Origin: Pseudopithomyces maydicus
Taxonomy: Eukaryota; Ascomycota; Dothideomycetes; Pleosporales; Didymosphaeriaceae
Reading direction: 5' to 3'
NCBI GenBank assembly: GCA_026873275.1
Contig: JANTUC010000003.1
Location: forward strand, 496,001 to 560,000
Length of the DNA: 64,000 nucleotides
Under the pieces are notes generated by a model. The model did not search any database and was not told the DNA's origin. It was given only the letters and a program-made list of their open reading frames with translations. Both the position numbers and the translations under genes were made by a program. Below, one piece after another: positions 48,155 through 59,989 of the stretch; the stretch's first letter is position 1, and each line of letters starts with the position of its first letter.

Positions 48155-49551
48155 TGCAAAAACAATGGAAAGTTGTAAGAGCTACGACTGGACCAAAACA
48201 CAAAGGTTTAGGAGCGAACACATTTATACATGAACATTCTCCACTACAACAGCCAAATATGGTATGTTTGACAAGGATTTGGAAATTTGTATGGAGAATG
48301 TAGGATGAAGGCCGAGTACGCGAGCAACCAAGCTGAGTTTAGACACTTCGTACAAACCCGGCAAGGTAACCCACTCAAAACTTGCTAATGGTTGTCCTGG
48401 CCCCAAGAATCGTATCAGGGTAAGTTGGGTGGATATGACTGACGACAGGAGAATTCCGAATCTCGTTAAATTTAAGGTGTCGGTGTTTGTGTCATTTTTT
48501 TATCAATAAATGCTCAATACCTCTACCCATCGCCTTGGAACATACAACGCGCACCACCAAATCATCCAGAACTTTACTAACAAATGCCAGAACCAACACT
48601 ACATTCCGAGCGTGATGCTTCTTTCAGCAATGAACATGCTCTTAGATGCTGTGTACAAAATCACACGCTAGTAATAAGCCCAGTTGACAGGTTTCCAATG
48701 AGAGTAGCCTGGCTTGATCTGAAGTAGTGAGATCATAGCCCTATTGCACTGGTCGAACCTGAGCTCGCACTGACAATACCGATAACTCGACGGATGGGAG
48801 GGCTATTCAAGAGTGTAGTATCGCGTAGGTCGGCTTCGAACGAGATGCATCGTGACAAATGTACAACCGACCATGCTAACACCCTCTGTAATTTGTTTTC
48901 GTGGCTTCCATGGTAGATCCGAGTTCACTAAGCAATAGTCGTATTCAGGTGTATTGCTGAGGTTCGTGTCGCCAACACGGAAATGTGACTCGACTAAGGG
49001 TTGTCAGCAGCTATCGTGAGTACAAGGGGGAATAATGTATACCCACATTGCTAAAACCACAAAACACATGTAGCAGATCTTCTTCTATCTTGTACATTCT
49101 TGGCCTTCCTGCCCCTAATACCTCCAGGCGCTTCCTGAATTCTGTTCTAGGGATGCACAATTTTCCAATAAGGCGACACCAGCGCGCCTTTGCAGCGTGC
49201 TGTGATGGTCAACAAACCCTCGACTGTCGGCTAAGACAGTGACAGCAATACATGAATGATGTGCTGAACGTGGAACCCAAGGCTTGTGTACAAATGCCCG
49301 ATGACACGTAACGGGCCAAATATAAATCGAGGGTGGTCGTGCAAGTCGAGACACTTCGACGACGGTGATCCGTTCTGTTCCAAGTACCAGGCGTTGCTTC
49401 CTAATGGAGTCGAGAAAGGTTTGGCAGGCGACCTCCCTGGTATCAAGAATTCGAAAGACCAATGAGCTCGAACCGTTGGGGTCTTTTTAGTCGAACGACG
49501 CAATGGCCGTGCATTGTAAAGTTGGTCTTGCAACATATGGCAAGTGTCTCT
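48155..49551. other. Intergenic region, no gene seen
   Basis: About 1.4 kb. Short - strand frames at 49115-49536 have no recognisable domain, and I do not call a gene. Confidence 0.45.
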
Positions 49552-50663
49552 TCACGATGCACCGGAGCGAAGTATCCTGCCAAGCATCCAATGTGCAAAC
49601 CTGAGCGCCGGCATCACGACCACGGCTACCGTGGCAGAGCCTGCTTCATACATCTTCCACAGAAATGTCTCCCTCAGTTGCTCATAATCTTTATCTCCGA
49701 TAACTTTCTCTTTTAGTTTAGCAGCTTTATCCGGAATCCTCAGTCCCAGACCGAGATAGAGACCCACGATGATGTACTCCATGATGACTTGCCTGTAGGG
49801 TAATGAGTATCTCGAAGCAGGGAATAACGCGCATCTTGGACGTGTTCTTTGGTATTGTATAAAAGAAAGCGGAACATATGGTAAAGATACGAAAAGTCCT
49901 GTCCGTAAAAGAGAATTGACTTACATGCAAAGTTGTATGGTGACGTTTCCACTGATGACATTGAACTTCAGAGGTTTGACTTGCTTCTCGAAAGCGAACA
50001 GCATCATGTATACCACATCGACTAGGAAGAATGGTAGACTGAGGACAACAGTGGTCAAGATCTTGACTTCAAGTGGGTCTGCAAGATATAGACGTGCCGC
50101 TATGATGGTGGTTGCCCAGATCAAAACAACAAAGCAGCAGCAATACAGGACAATGCCTGCCTTTGTCGACTCGGTTGCGGCGAAGGTGTACGTGTCTCGT
50201 GAGTCTGGGTCGATACCTCCGGCAACGATCAGAATGAGAGAGATGATGAGAGGAATATACAGAAGCAGCAGGACCCACTGCATACGGCGTCCCTTTGGTC
50301 CGGATGTCATATTAAGAACGCTGGCTGTCGACATGAAAAGAGGAGTCAAACTAATTTCGGTGAGGATGGCAACACCAGTCTCCAGTGTGGTGTTGGAAAG
50401 TTTAGTCTCAGGATACAATACGGTAGCTGCAAGATCGAGCGCCACCTGTTTGCGTTAGTGGTTGGAGATCAGGCGCCACTCGGGATATGTCGAACCTGGG
50501 TGAGACGGCACAGAGACAGAATGATCATGCATATCCAGGGAAAATTGTGGCCTAGGCCTTGGCGGATCGAAAGCAGTATTGCGATGCAGAGGTAGATGAA
50601 GTAAATGATAAGGGTGACGACGTTGATGGTGGCTCCATACGCCAACCCCCTTTGGATGCCCAT
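49552..50663 (-). CDS. DUF7702-like seven-helix membrane protein
   Basis: 309 residues in three exons: 50496-50663, 49925-50445, 49552-49792, with junctions at phases 0 and 2 that total 930 nt. It has seven hydrophobic helices, starting INVVTLIIYFIYLCIAILLSI and including WVLLLLYIPLIISLILIVAGG, AGIVLYCCCFVVLIWA and VIMEYIIVGLYLGLGL. The FPWICMIILSLCRLTQVALDLAATV segment fits the fungal DUF7702 family. No catalytic motif. A receptor- or transporter-like role in the plasma membrane is possible but unproven. Confidence 0.72.
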
Positions 50664-51384
50664 TTCTCGAGCCCTCGTAGAGTCGACGGTATGGTATCTA
50701 TATGCAGGGCTGCATGGTCCTCGAAAGCTAGCCGACTGTCGTGGATGTAGGCGGAGCCATGGACAACAGAGTGCTGAGCAACGGGGAAGAAAGAAGAAAC
50801 GTGACGTAGGCTGTCCCGAATGTTTTCAGCTGACCCTAGCGCTGCCCAGGTGCTTGGCATCCGAGGGACGTGCTCTCTTATCTCGGCGCCTTTGCATCTC
50901 GAACACTGCACTTGGCGCTCTCTAGAGCTTCGTCATTGACTTCATCGTCTGCTATGGTTCCAATGTGAATGCCGTTGACAGGAAGTTGGCGCACACGCCT
51001 TAGAGCGGAATGGCGGCACCAATGTGGGCCATAACGTTGCACCCTGGCGCTACCTCGCGCCAAAACAGGCAGCTTCAAATCTCCACCCTCGTAACCAGTC
51101 GAGGTTGTGCTGAGAACGCAACACGCTCATGCAGTTCTCTAGCCACCGCGTTGTGAGTTTCTAGAATGTGTGCGGGCTCTTGGCTGCCACGTCTAGTCTG
51201 AAATTACGACATGACGCACTGCGGAACGACCGGAAAGGAGGCGATCTGCTATTCTCGCCGATTTGCTGACCGATCTTAAATTATGCCTGTATCTGGAAGT
51301 TCGATATCAAGTGACCGAGGTCTGGATATGGCGAGCAACTAGGGCGTACCGACGAAGCAGCATTCTCGCTTGCAGCATTCATTC
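50664..51384. other. Intergenic region, no gene seen
   Basis: About 720 bp, the leader of the membrane-protein gene and the 3' flank of the secreted protein gene. No supported coding sequence. Confidence 0.45.
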
Positions 51385-51984
51385 TCATTTGCAAACCCTC
51401 TCTACATGCTCCTCGAACCCCCCATCACAATCCTTCTGTATAGTCTCGACTTCATACTCCAGCGCTGCATATATCATGCAGCCCTCTCCGCCCATCACTC
51501 TCCCCGCAGCTTCTGTCGCGCCGTACTGTTCCTCATTAGTCGCCATCTAGCCAGCACTTGTCTTGGACCTAAGTCTACTAACCTTCAGAACCCTGGCAGC
51601 CATCCCTTCTGCTACAACCTCATTCCTGGTTGGGTCGTTCAAGCTCGTGTTCGCAGCAAACTTGCTGACACCTGCCACCGCCGCGTAGCCCAGTCTTCGC
51701 GCGTAAAGAAAGGCGAGCTGCTCGTCAATGGCATCGATGTAGGTGCGTGCACAGGCAAGCTCGGCGGTGCGATTTCCGGTGGGTGATGTGCACACTGAGG
51801 CAACAGGGACGGAGGTCAGGGTAGATACATTGTAAGGATAGGATGGGGTTGTGGTGTTGATGTGCGGTGCACCAGGGTAGTTCAAAGACGTAGCATTAGT
51901 AGATGGAATGAAGGAGCATGTTGAGGAATCGCCCGCAGCGATTCCAGCAGCCAGAAGCATCGAGAGGATTGTCAGGATAGTCAT
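51385..51984 (-). CDS. Secreted chorismate-mutase-like (AroQ) protein
   Basis: 180 residues in two exons, 51583-51984 and 51385-51525; the intron runs GTTAGT to AACAG with a CTAAT site, phase 0, total 543 nt. A signal peptide (MTILTILSMLLAAGIAAG) is followed by a Thr/Ser/Asn-rich linker with N-glycosylation sequons. The middle helix has the AroQ pattern: ARTYIDAIDEQLAFLYARRLGY, then K (SKFAAN) and D-R-E (NDPTRNEVVAEG). Six Cys in the mature part suggest disulphides. Chorismate mutase normally converts chorismate to prephenate in the cytosol; secreted fungal forms are effector candidates. The second exon is short and was missed as an open frame from its ATG. Confidence 0.72.
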
Positions 51985-52624
51985 TTTGTCTAGCAATTGA
52001 ATGAAGGTACGTATGCAGAGGGCTCTGCTCTTTCTATTTTCGGTCAGAAGGCGTACTTTATACCTCTGGGTCGTTGACTGCACGTTCCCAGCCGTCCACT
52101 CTCATGCTCGTATAACCTCATAGGGTACCAGTGGACACTGCGTTCCCTGCAAGCTTACGTATACACATTGTAGGTAGTCAGGTAGGCACGCCAACGCCAA
52201 TTTAGCATGCACGCTCTTAGCATACACTAGTGTAGTGCGGGTGCCAGGAATGCATGCTTAATCTGTAGCGCGAGCTACTTTCCAGGACTGTCTACTTTCA
52301 AATCGTACATAAAGTTGATTTAAAGTCACAGCGATAAAGCTCGTAACGGAGATTACACTAGTTCCGGGTCACAGCATTCGGACGAACACAATTGACCAAT
52401 CGTTCAAGTAGGCGCCCTTAGCCGATCCCAGCAGATAGGTTGCAACTCGGGGGCCAGGGAGAGGTTACAGTAAGCGCTATGTGCTGTGCCGCATGTCGCG
52501 CAAAACGTGTACTTCACTCACATACTTATGTGCAGGTGAGATTCCAAGATAACTGCTGCCTCTTAGAAGGGTTTAACGAGAACACTTCATGCTGCGCACT
52601 GCAGCGCTGCTCAAGCCTGTAACC
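51985..52624. promoter_or_regulatory. Divergent promoter of chorismate-mutase-like and FMO genes
   Basis: 640-bp gap between divergent starts. No gene and no site I can name with confidence. Confidence 0.4.
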
Positions 52625-54556
52625 ATGGCTCAGCAAACGGTCGCTGTTGTAGGCGCTGGTAAGATTTGCCAAACGTAGCACAGCCGATGATAGGACACGG
52701 CTAACTGGCTGGTGTTTGTAGGAGCTTGCGGGCTCTCCATGCTCAAAACGTTGCGCGAGGATGGATTCAAGGTTACTTGCTTTGAGCGACGGAAGCAGGT
52801 TGGTGGTCTGTGGGCATACACTAAAGAGCCCTCTATGACCACGGCTCTACCTTGTAGGTTCTACATTACTGAGACAGGATGTAAAGCTTTATTGAACAAG
52901 GTAGCTACGAGAGCTTTGATCAGTAAATACACTTGCGGCATGTCGGACTTCCCCATGCCAGACCGTAAGTGCACTGCATCTCTCTACAATGACGATACTT
53001 CTGATTGACATTATTTTTAGATTATCCTCCTCATCTTACCGTTCGTTTTCCTATTCAATCAAACCTTATCTATAATAGTTGCTGACCTTGACATTTTTTT
53101 GGGAAACAGCAAGCACAGTTTCAAGAGTTTATGGAATCATACGCTAAGCACTTCGATTTGTTCAAAGACATCGTCTTCGGTGCCTCTCTGAAGAATGTCA
53201 GCCGAAACGATGATGACACAAGATGGCGGGTAGAGGTCCTTATAGATGGGAAGCTTCAAACGGAAGAATTCGACAAGGTAGCGCTATGCCATGGATATCA
53301 GACGTATCCACACATGCCTCAATTTGAGGGCCAAGAAAAGTTTGAAGGTATCCTCATGCACGCGCAACAGTTCAGACCAGAAGAGTGAGTTTGACGACCA
53401 CATATCGCCCACCCTACATACGCTTACTGAACGACTCAGTGTGGAAAAATACAGTGGCAAAAACGTTGTCATGGTCGGCATGTCCAGTACCGCCTCGGAC
53501 GTAATAAACAACATCGTGCCCCATGCCTCGAAAATGTACCTCTCCCACCGTCGCGGAATGTATGTATTTCCTACATGGCGGGACAACACACCAGCCGACT
53601 TGCTATTAAGCTGGCGGAAACGGCAATCCGGCTTTCTTCTACAACGCTACTTCCCCGAACTTGCCCGTTGGATAGGCGATAAAGCCTTGAATTATATGAT
53701 GCACAAGATCTGGAAAGATTTGGATCCCGCCTGGCGAATTTTACCTTCGCCCAGTATTACGATCAGCCTTCCGGGCGCAAGCGATACAATCATTCCACTG
53801 CTCAAAGCCGGACGACTCACCTCTATGCACGGTATAAAACGTTTCCTCGGGCCCCGCACCATCGAATTCAACGATGGATCCATCCTTGAGGACATTGACG
53901 CCGTCATCTGCGCAACAGGCTACAGCGCCGACCTCGCCGTCGTGCCCTTCCTCTCCACCAGTAAACCACCCGGGTACTCTGGGCCTGAACTCCTTCGTCT
54001 GTGGCACAATATATTCCCGCCCAAGTACGCTGACTCTATGGCTCTCCTTTGTCACTCAGCCTACGGCAAGAACAACGGCTTCTCTTTCAACGACGTCCAA
54101 TCCATGGCCGTCTCCAACATCTTCCGCCACACGCATCCTCTCCCCTCCCTCACCACCATGGAATCCGACATCGATAAGCACCACGAGTGGCTCGTATCCC
54201 GATGGGCTCTCGACAAGACCCCCAGCTCCTTCGACCGAAGCATGGTAAAGAGCTGGGAGTTCCAAGGCTTCCTGCACGATGCGGCGGGGACGGGAATGGA
54301 AAATCTAGGGTGGGGGCTGAAGGGGTGGTTATTCTGGTTCAAGGATCGCAAGATGAGCTATCTGATGAATAATGGAGTGGAGACGGCGCATGCGTTTAGG
54401 TATTTTGAGACGGGGAAGAGGAAGACGTGGGAGGGGGCGAGGGACGCGATCATCAAGGCGAATGAGGCTGTGAAGAAGTTTCCGATTAAGAATGAGGAGG
54501 AGTTGCCGGAGTATCGTAGGGAGACGATTAATTTGGAGAGAGGGATGAAGGGTTAG
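52625..54556 (+). CDS. Flavin-containing monooxygenase
   Basis: FAD/NADPH monooxygenase of 545 residues in six exons: 52625-52658, 52722-52853, 52905-52964, 53021-53040 (20 nt), 53110-53384, 53440-54556. Motifs: FAD-binding VVGAGACGLS, then WAYTKEPS, STRALISKYTCG (N-terminal FMO core), YPPHLTQAQFQEFMESYAKHFD, NADPH-binding VVMVGMSSTASD, and CATGYSADLAVVPF (the ATG-containing motif of FMOs). It oxygenates soft nucleophiles (N or S) or acts as a Baeyer-Villiger-type enzyme; the substrate is not evident. Exon sums equal 1638 nt. It is divergent from the secreted chorismate-mutase-like gene. Confidence 0.9.
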
Positions 54557-54887
54557 GGGTGTGTTGGGGCTTTGTGAGGGGTGGTGTTGCTTTGGTGGTT
54601 TGATGGATAAGGAAGGTAGGTAGGTGGTTGAATAGACATCATTAGAGTGGTGCTCGTCATCGTGCACACCTAACTTGTAGATTTCATGCATAGAAATAAT
54701 TCACACCGCACGTTTGCACTGGAAATGTCCGTGACTAGACATGTGAATGTCAATCGTTCTCAATTTGTCTCCGATTACAACCCGCCTGCCCTACCGCCCG
54801 TGCCTAACCCCTTCCTATATGTCGCAGCAACTCCCACTAAGTGTATACTACATCCCACACCCAGACCCACACCTTCTCCCTCCCGAC
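54557..54887. other. Intergenic region after the FMO gene
   Basis: G/T-rich 3' flank. A longer frame starting at 54747 runs into the next gene but has no supporting start context. Confidence 0.45.
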
Positions 54888-55478
54888 ATGACCAAACTGA
54901 AAAAACCACGACCCAAGGCCAAGCTCCAAAAGAACCCCGTAACCAAAATAGACAAACAATCCATATCTCTACCAATCTATAGCAGCTTCATCAAGCGACC
55001 TCCCACCCAAGACCACGCTACTCAAACATCTATAGCAGGATCCCCTCACAATGTACCACTACAAACAGAGTCTCCCCCACAGAGTCCACCCGTGCACAAC
55101 GAAGCCGGCCACTGGACTCTCAACGCTCCAAATTCGTTAGGTTCCGCTACATACATGGCTACCCGGCCGCAGCCATGCAGCAACCAGGTGTCTGGTCTGG
55201 CTCAGCATTCGAGTGTGAGGTTTGTGGAGCCTCCGCAGGTAGCTGAGGAGCCTGTGAAGAAGCGGAGTCGCCCATATGAGAGGACGCCGTATCCGTCAGG
55301 GGCGAATATTTTAGAAGAGAGTAGCGTGGATCGAGAGAATGGGTCGGAGGATTTCCCGTGGGATGTGAACAGAGGGGAAACAGAATGCTGGTGCTGTGGG
55401 AAACGTTTAGTGCGGATAGCGGAAGGGGTGGACGAAGAGTGCATGGAGTGTTGGGCAGGGCAGGTGGTTTATGAGTAG
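54888..55478 (+). CDS. Small protein with a C-terminal CxxC-type cysteine cluster
   Basis: 196 residues from the ATG in CCCGAC-ATG-AC, chosen because MTKLKKPRPKAKLQKNP is a basic start; an upstream in-frame ATG at 54747 exists. The middle is Pro/Ser/Gln-rich and disordered, with PYERTPYPSG. The C terminus holds four Cys in a zinc-ribbon-like pattern (ECWCCGKRLVRIAEG then ECMECW). No family recognised. It may be a zinc-binding small protein. It is 88 bp from the convergent next gene. Confidence 0.5.
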   Translation: MTKLKKPRPKAKLQKNPVTKIDKQSISLPIYSSFIKRPPTQDHATQTSIAGSPHNVPLQTESPPQSPPVHNEAGHWTLNAPNSLGSATYMATRPQPCSNQVSGLAQHSSVRFVEPPQVAEEPVKKRSRPYERTPYPSGANILEESSVDRENGSEDFPWDVNRGETECWCCGKRLVRIAEGVDEECMECWAGQVVYE

Positions 55479-55566
55479 ATGGATGGTCGTGGCATATCCA
55501 AGTATATGAACGATCGTTTATAGTGTTTGACAAAATTTATATTCTTTCTCGTATGGTATATATTTC

Positions 55567-56566
55567 CTACTCCTGCAATTCTGCCACTGCAAAATACCCT
55601 TTACTCTCCACAACTCCCCGATCCTTGACCACAGCCGTGTACTTGACCACCCACTGTGGCTGCACCTCGCCCCTCAGTCTCTCGCCATCGTCCTTGTCAC
55701 CCGCCAGCACACCCACACCCTTGTCACCCGAACCGAGTATATCTCTCAAGGTGCCGCGCGGTAACACGTTGGTGCAGTCGTTATGTGTCAGAAGCTCGAT
55801 CTTCTGCTGCCTTGCATAGAGTATGAGTGGCTTGGGCACCACGCAGCAATCCCTGACGTTGATCTGGTTCACGCTGGGCTTGACCTTTGTCCGCGGGAGG
55901 AACTTCTCCAACCGAGAGCAGCCGAATTCGGCGATACCCAGCTTAGCCACGAGACCCTCCTCGTGTAGCGTTTCCAAAGTGTGCCACGTCGTGACGATGG
56001 TCTCCATGTCCTCGGGTGCGCCCTCGCCGTCTCCAGCGTCGATGTCCGAAGTCGGGGCCGAAGGGGGATCGTCGAGGTCGGAGTCCTCGTCGTCGGCATC
56101 GAAGGATATCCCGGGGAAAGAGACGATGAGCAGGTCGATGGAGGAGGTGCCTAGTTCTTTCAGGACGAGGTGGATGGCCTCCCTTGTCTGCACACATCGT
56201 GTATCGGCCGGCACATTAGGGAGGTAAAAGAGCTTCACGGTTATATCATAAGATTCGCGCGGTTCGGAGAGCGGAGAGGGAGTATGTGTCGGTATCCATA
56301 GAGCGTTCTCTTGTTGTGTGGTCCACGACTTGAAGGACGGGCTTGAATCTGGCGCGGCGGTGTGGGCGTTGGCGGTGGGTGTGGGGGGCGAGGATCGGTG
56401 TGCGGTGAAGTTGGCTCGGAGGGATGAGGTGAGTTCTGTGTTTGATTTCTCAAAGGCACGCCGCCGTATCACGGAAGGCCCTCCGGACATGATATTTCTG
56501 TGCCAGTGAGTAGCAGGTTGGGAAGAAAATGCGGGTGGCTTACGAGGTGGATAGAATGAGCTTCAT
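55567..56566 (-). CDS. GCLM: Glutamate-cysteine ligase regulatory (modifier) subunit
   Basis: Regulatory partner of gamma-glutamylcysteine synthetase in cytosolic glutathione synthesis, with an aldo-keto reductase fold. 317 residues; exon 1 (56544-56566, 23 nt) encodes MKLILST and exon 2 (55567-56497) continues SNIMSGGPSVIRRRAFEKSNTEL, the family's N terminus. AKR-like segments: TVKLFYLPN, GTSSIDLLIVSFPG, LVAKLGIAEFGCSRLE and PSVNQINVRDCCVVP, ending AVAELQE. The first exon is short and easily missed. Symbol by orthology with the animal modifier subunit. Confidence 0.85.
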
Positions 56567-56974
56567 GGTGCCTTTGCGAGCCCGAACGGGTCTCTATGGC
56601 AAGAGCAAAGTTTCTTGAAAGGGCAGTTATAGTAGAGATTTGGCAGAGCCGCAGGGCCGTAGAGCCGTGGTCGTAAAGTAGAGTAATGTTTGTCAGCAGG
56701 CGCGAAAGGAAAAATGAAAAGACTTCGACGCGGTTACGGGGCGGTCTCTATCACGCGACTATTCGGGACTGGTTATGGTCTTCTCGGGAAGAGTTACTCT
56801 ATTGCCGCAAACGCAGTGGTCATGATGTATCATTCATCGCAACTGGCGGGGTTGTAATGAGGGCGCTTTGACGTGCGCGCGGGGCTCCAGGGCTGGCTGG
56901 TGGAACTGGCCCCGAACCTCCGTTTTTCCTACAGCACTTGAGGCCACTCCCTCAGTAACTGCTGCACACGCATC
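56567..56974. promoter_or_regulatory. Divergent promoter of GCLM and AP-1 sigma
   Basis: 408-bp gap between divergent starts. CTCGGG/GGGCGG-rich; no site is asserted. Confidence 0.45.
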
Positions 56975-57663
56975 ATGGCCATCAAGTGAGCACCTGCCGA
57001 AGGACACTGGCATTCCTAGATGCTAATAACTATAGATACCTCATCCTGCTCTCGCGGCAGGGCAAAGTCGTACGTCGCCTGCTAGAGCATGCAGCTCCCC
57101 CGTACTAAACAGCTGCAGCGCCTCGCCAAGTGGTTCACCACACTGGCACCCAAGGACAAGGCCAAGATCGTGAAAGATGTGTCGCAGCTCGTGCTCGCCC
57201 GCCGCACCCGCATGTGCAACTTCCTTGAGTACAAAGGTCGGTGAGCGTCGTGCTATCTGTCCCGACGTCGAGCTGACAGGCAGCCTCCAGACACCAAAGT
57301 TGTATACCGTCGGTATGCCTCGCTCTTCTTCATCGCCGGCTGCGATGCCACCGACAACGAGCTGCTCGCGCTTGAGATAGTCCACCGCTATGTCGAGCAG
57401 ATGGACAAATACTACGGCAACGTCTGCGAACTGGACATCATCTTCAACTTCCAGAAGGCCTACTTTATCCTTGATGAACTCCTCCTTGCCGGAGAATTGC
57501 AAGAGAGTAGCAAGAAGAACGTACTAAGATGCATAGGCCAGCAGGACAGCCTGGAAGACATGGAGGTGAGTGCAGCACGTCTCCTTCCTATCGAGTAAAG
57601 CTCGGTTGCTGACGGCTGTATCCCTGTCAGGCCGAGGACGACATCGTAACCAAGATCATGTAA
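56975..57663 (+). CDS. APS1: AP-1 clathrin adaptor complex sigma subunit
   Basis: Small subunit of the trans-Golgi/endosome adaptor AP-1. 156 residues in five exons: 56975-56985 (11 nt), 57036-57069, 57119-57236, 57291-57565, 57631-57663, total 471 nt. Typical core: MAIKYLILLSRQGKV, RLAKWFTTLAPKDKAKIVKDV, CNFLEYKDTKVVYRRYASLFF, CGNVCELDIIFNFQKAYFILDEL-like region and IVTKIM at the end. Exon 3 has two tandem acceptors (57112 and 57118); the second gives KVRLAKW, the conserved form, while the first adds two residues. Donor at 57237 is GTCGGT. Confidence 0.92.
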
Positions 57664-58832
57664 TGCAACAGTCAAGGCAGACTGTTGCCTTCCACAGCAA
57701 ACACACGGCGACGGCACTTGGCTCCGTAACCTTCTCGTAGACGCGTGCTAACACGGTTCGGCGCATGCACAGGACACAGATGATTTCAAGCGGCGGCTGA
57801 AAGACAGCGGTATTTATTGAGCCGTCAACATTCAAGGCGTTTGGCGAATGGCGAGGGAAACGGACGAGCATGCGGTATACCATTTGGGCCGATTGCGGCA
57901 TTGAATTTGCTAAATCACATCTTGTCAAGGGAACGAAGCGAACAACATGCGGAGCACGGGATGACGGGTTGTTCGGAGAACGCACTATCAGCTACCTTGC
58001 CTTGAAGAGCGAGTAGCGATGGATGTACTCTATCTATCAACTATACACACCTCGGCTGGAACGGCTAGGTTTGATACAAGCGCTTCTCCCAGGCTCGAAC
58101 GTGATTTCCATGTCATGACATCGAGACTTGCAGCCTTGACTTGACACGTGCTTGATGTATACCGTTGTTGTGCCCTAACCCGACTTGACTCTCCACAGCA
58201 CAGCACAGCATAACACGGCCTCAGGGACCGACGTCCAATGTACCCGCGCTATCGTCGCTACTATCTATCTATCGCGTCCGCTTGTCGCTCCGGTGCATCC
58301 CGAGACATTGCCGGCCAAGCAGGATAAGGGCCAGCTATGCCCTCCGGCGCCGGCAGTAGCGACGGTTGGTGGATACCGACGTACTAATCAGCATCGAATA
58401 ACCTCTCTCGCATGCCCCATCTGGCGTCTTGTTGTCGCATCAGTGGTGAGAGGGCTCGACCAATCCAAAAGCGGGGCCAAGCACGAGGGCAGCTAGCCCC
58501 AGTGCCAGCATCACCGTCTCCGCACCGCGCGACGACAGCAGCTCACACCACCCCCATCCTCTCACCACCCACCGACGCCCCCGGCCACCACATGCTCTGC
58601 GCCTGCTAGACACCCGTCTGGCCGATCAACAAGCACACTCTACTCTCTGCAGCCAGCCTAGAGCAGCTTGTGCGCGTTGTCCCGGCTTACGCAGGTCAAC
58701 CCCACAACAAAGGACCCCGACAGCGAGCGGACAGCTTGCGCTGACACGCCCATCGTCAGAACAGGCTGCGACCCCTTGTGCGAAACCCCAGATTTGCCCA
58801 GAAACAACCGAGCAACCTCCACAGAAGACAGG
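57664..58832. other. Intergenic region, no gene seen
   Basis: About 1.2 kb with 3' flank and C-rich leader sequence. No coding or RNA gene supported; a CACGTG core is at about 58145. Confidence 0.4.
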
Positions 58833-59989
58833 ATGAAGGTGAGCATCGTATCCCATGCGATAAGCGGTGAGCATCGCGCTGACGTGTCGACAGTATCTCG
58901 ATCTTTGCACCCTCCACGAGGTGAGTACTAGCGAAGCGGGCGCGGTCTGCACCATAAGTACTGACCATCGAACAGGTCAACCTCGCTCTCAACTTCGATA
59001 CCCCTGATTCGGCCGTCATCGGCGGCTGTGACGTATGGACCATCAAGGCCGCCGGCAGCGATAAGAAGCTGTACAAGCGCATCGAGCGCACCCTCGAGGA
59101 TCGCCACTCAGAGCTGCTCAAAGCTGTCTCTCAACTCCCGGAGCGGTCCGCCGCTCAGTTCTCCGACGAACTCAACATCGCCCGCGAGACGCCCTTTGGC
59201 AGCTTCAATGAGCCCGCAAACCGCCACACCTTTGCCTACCTCATTGCGACGCTCAACGCGACGCACATCGACTACGACTTCGCCAACACGCTGAACCCCG
59301 ACGAGTTCCGCAACGAGACGCGCAAGTCGTTTATGCACAGAGTCGACACAACCATGTACTATCTCCGTCCCCAAGTCTACAGCGCCGGTCTTCCGGCTGG
59401 TGCTATGACTCCGCTCGGCTCCCCGATTTGGAATCCGCGCTCCTGGCAGCTCGTCGACAGCGAGATGGATATGGAGAACTGCGAGTACTACGCTTGGGAG
59501 CCCTCGGATGACCCATTTGCCGACGACGGCGCCATATGGAGCCACCACTGCTTTATGTATAATAAGGAGCGCAAGCGTGTGTGCTATTTCTACCTCCGCG
59601 GCATCTCGTCGCTCAGCAACTCGCCTGTCGTTCCCACTTCGCTTATCACCCGCTTCAAGCAAGCCCAGCACGAGACTAGCTCCAATGCGGGGAGCAGGAA
59701 GCGTGCGGAATACTGGCTGGGCGACCGCGCTAGGAAGGGATTGGAGGAGTATGGAGAGAGCGACGAGCTGGACAATATGGTTATCGATCACCCAGGCGAG
59801 ATTATTGATGCCGACGAGGACGAGTGGGACGCCGGTCGAGAGGCGAGCATGGGGGCCGAGTACTGGTCCGGTGACGATGACAGCGACGTCGAGAGCTTGA
59901 AGGAGCGAGAAATCTCGAGAGAGAATAGTCGTGAGAAGAGCAACGTGCGCGCGTGGAGCGAGGGTCTCATGGAGAAGATGGAGCTCTGA
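58833..59989 (+). CDS. MAF1: Maf1, repressor of RNA polymerase III
   Basis: Nutrient/TOR-responsive nuclear repressor of Pol III. 348 residues in three exons: 58833-58838 (ATGAAG only), 58894-58920 (27 nt) and 58976-59989, total 1047 nt. Family start MKYLDLCTLHEVNLALNF. Maf1 boxes: RHTFAYLIATLNATHIDYDF with LNPDEFRNE (box A), WSHHCFMYNKERKRVCYF (B) and a mobile acidic C-terminal tail. Ser/Arg-rich linkers are likely PKA/TOR targets by family knowledge. The 6-nt first coding exon would be missed by many gene finders. Confidence 0.92.

Noticed and set aside
44721..54556. Classical secondary-metabolite cluster
   Set aside because: No PKS, NRPS, terpene cyclase or DMATS gene in or near the block.
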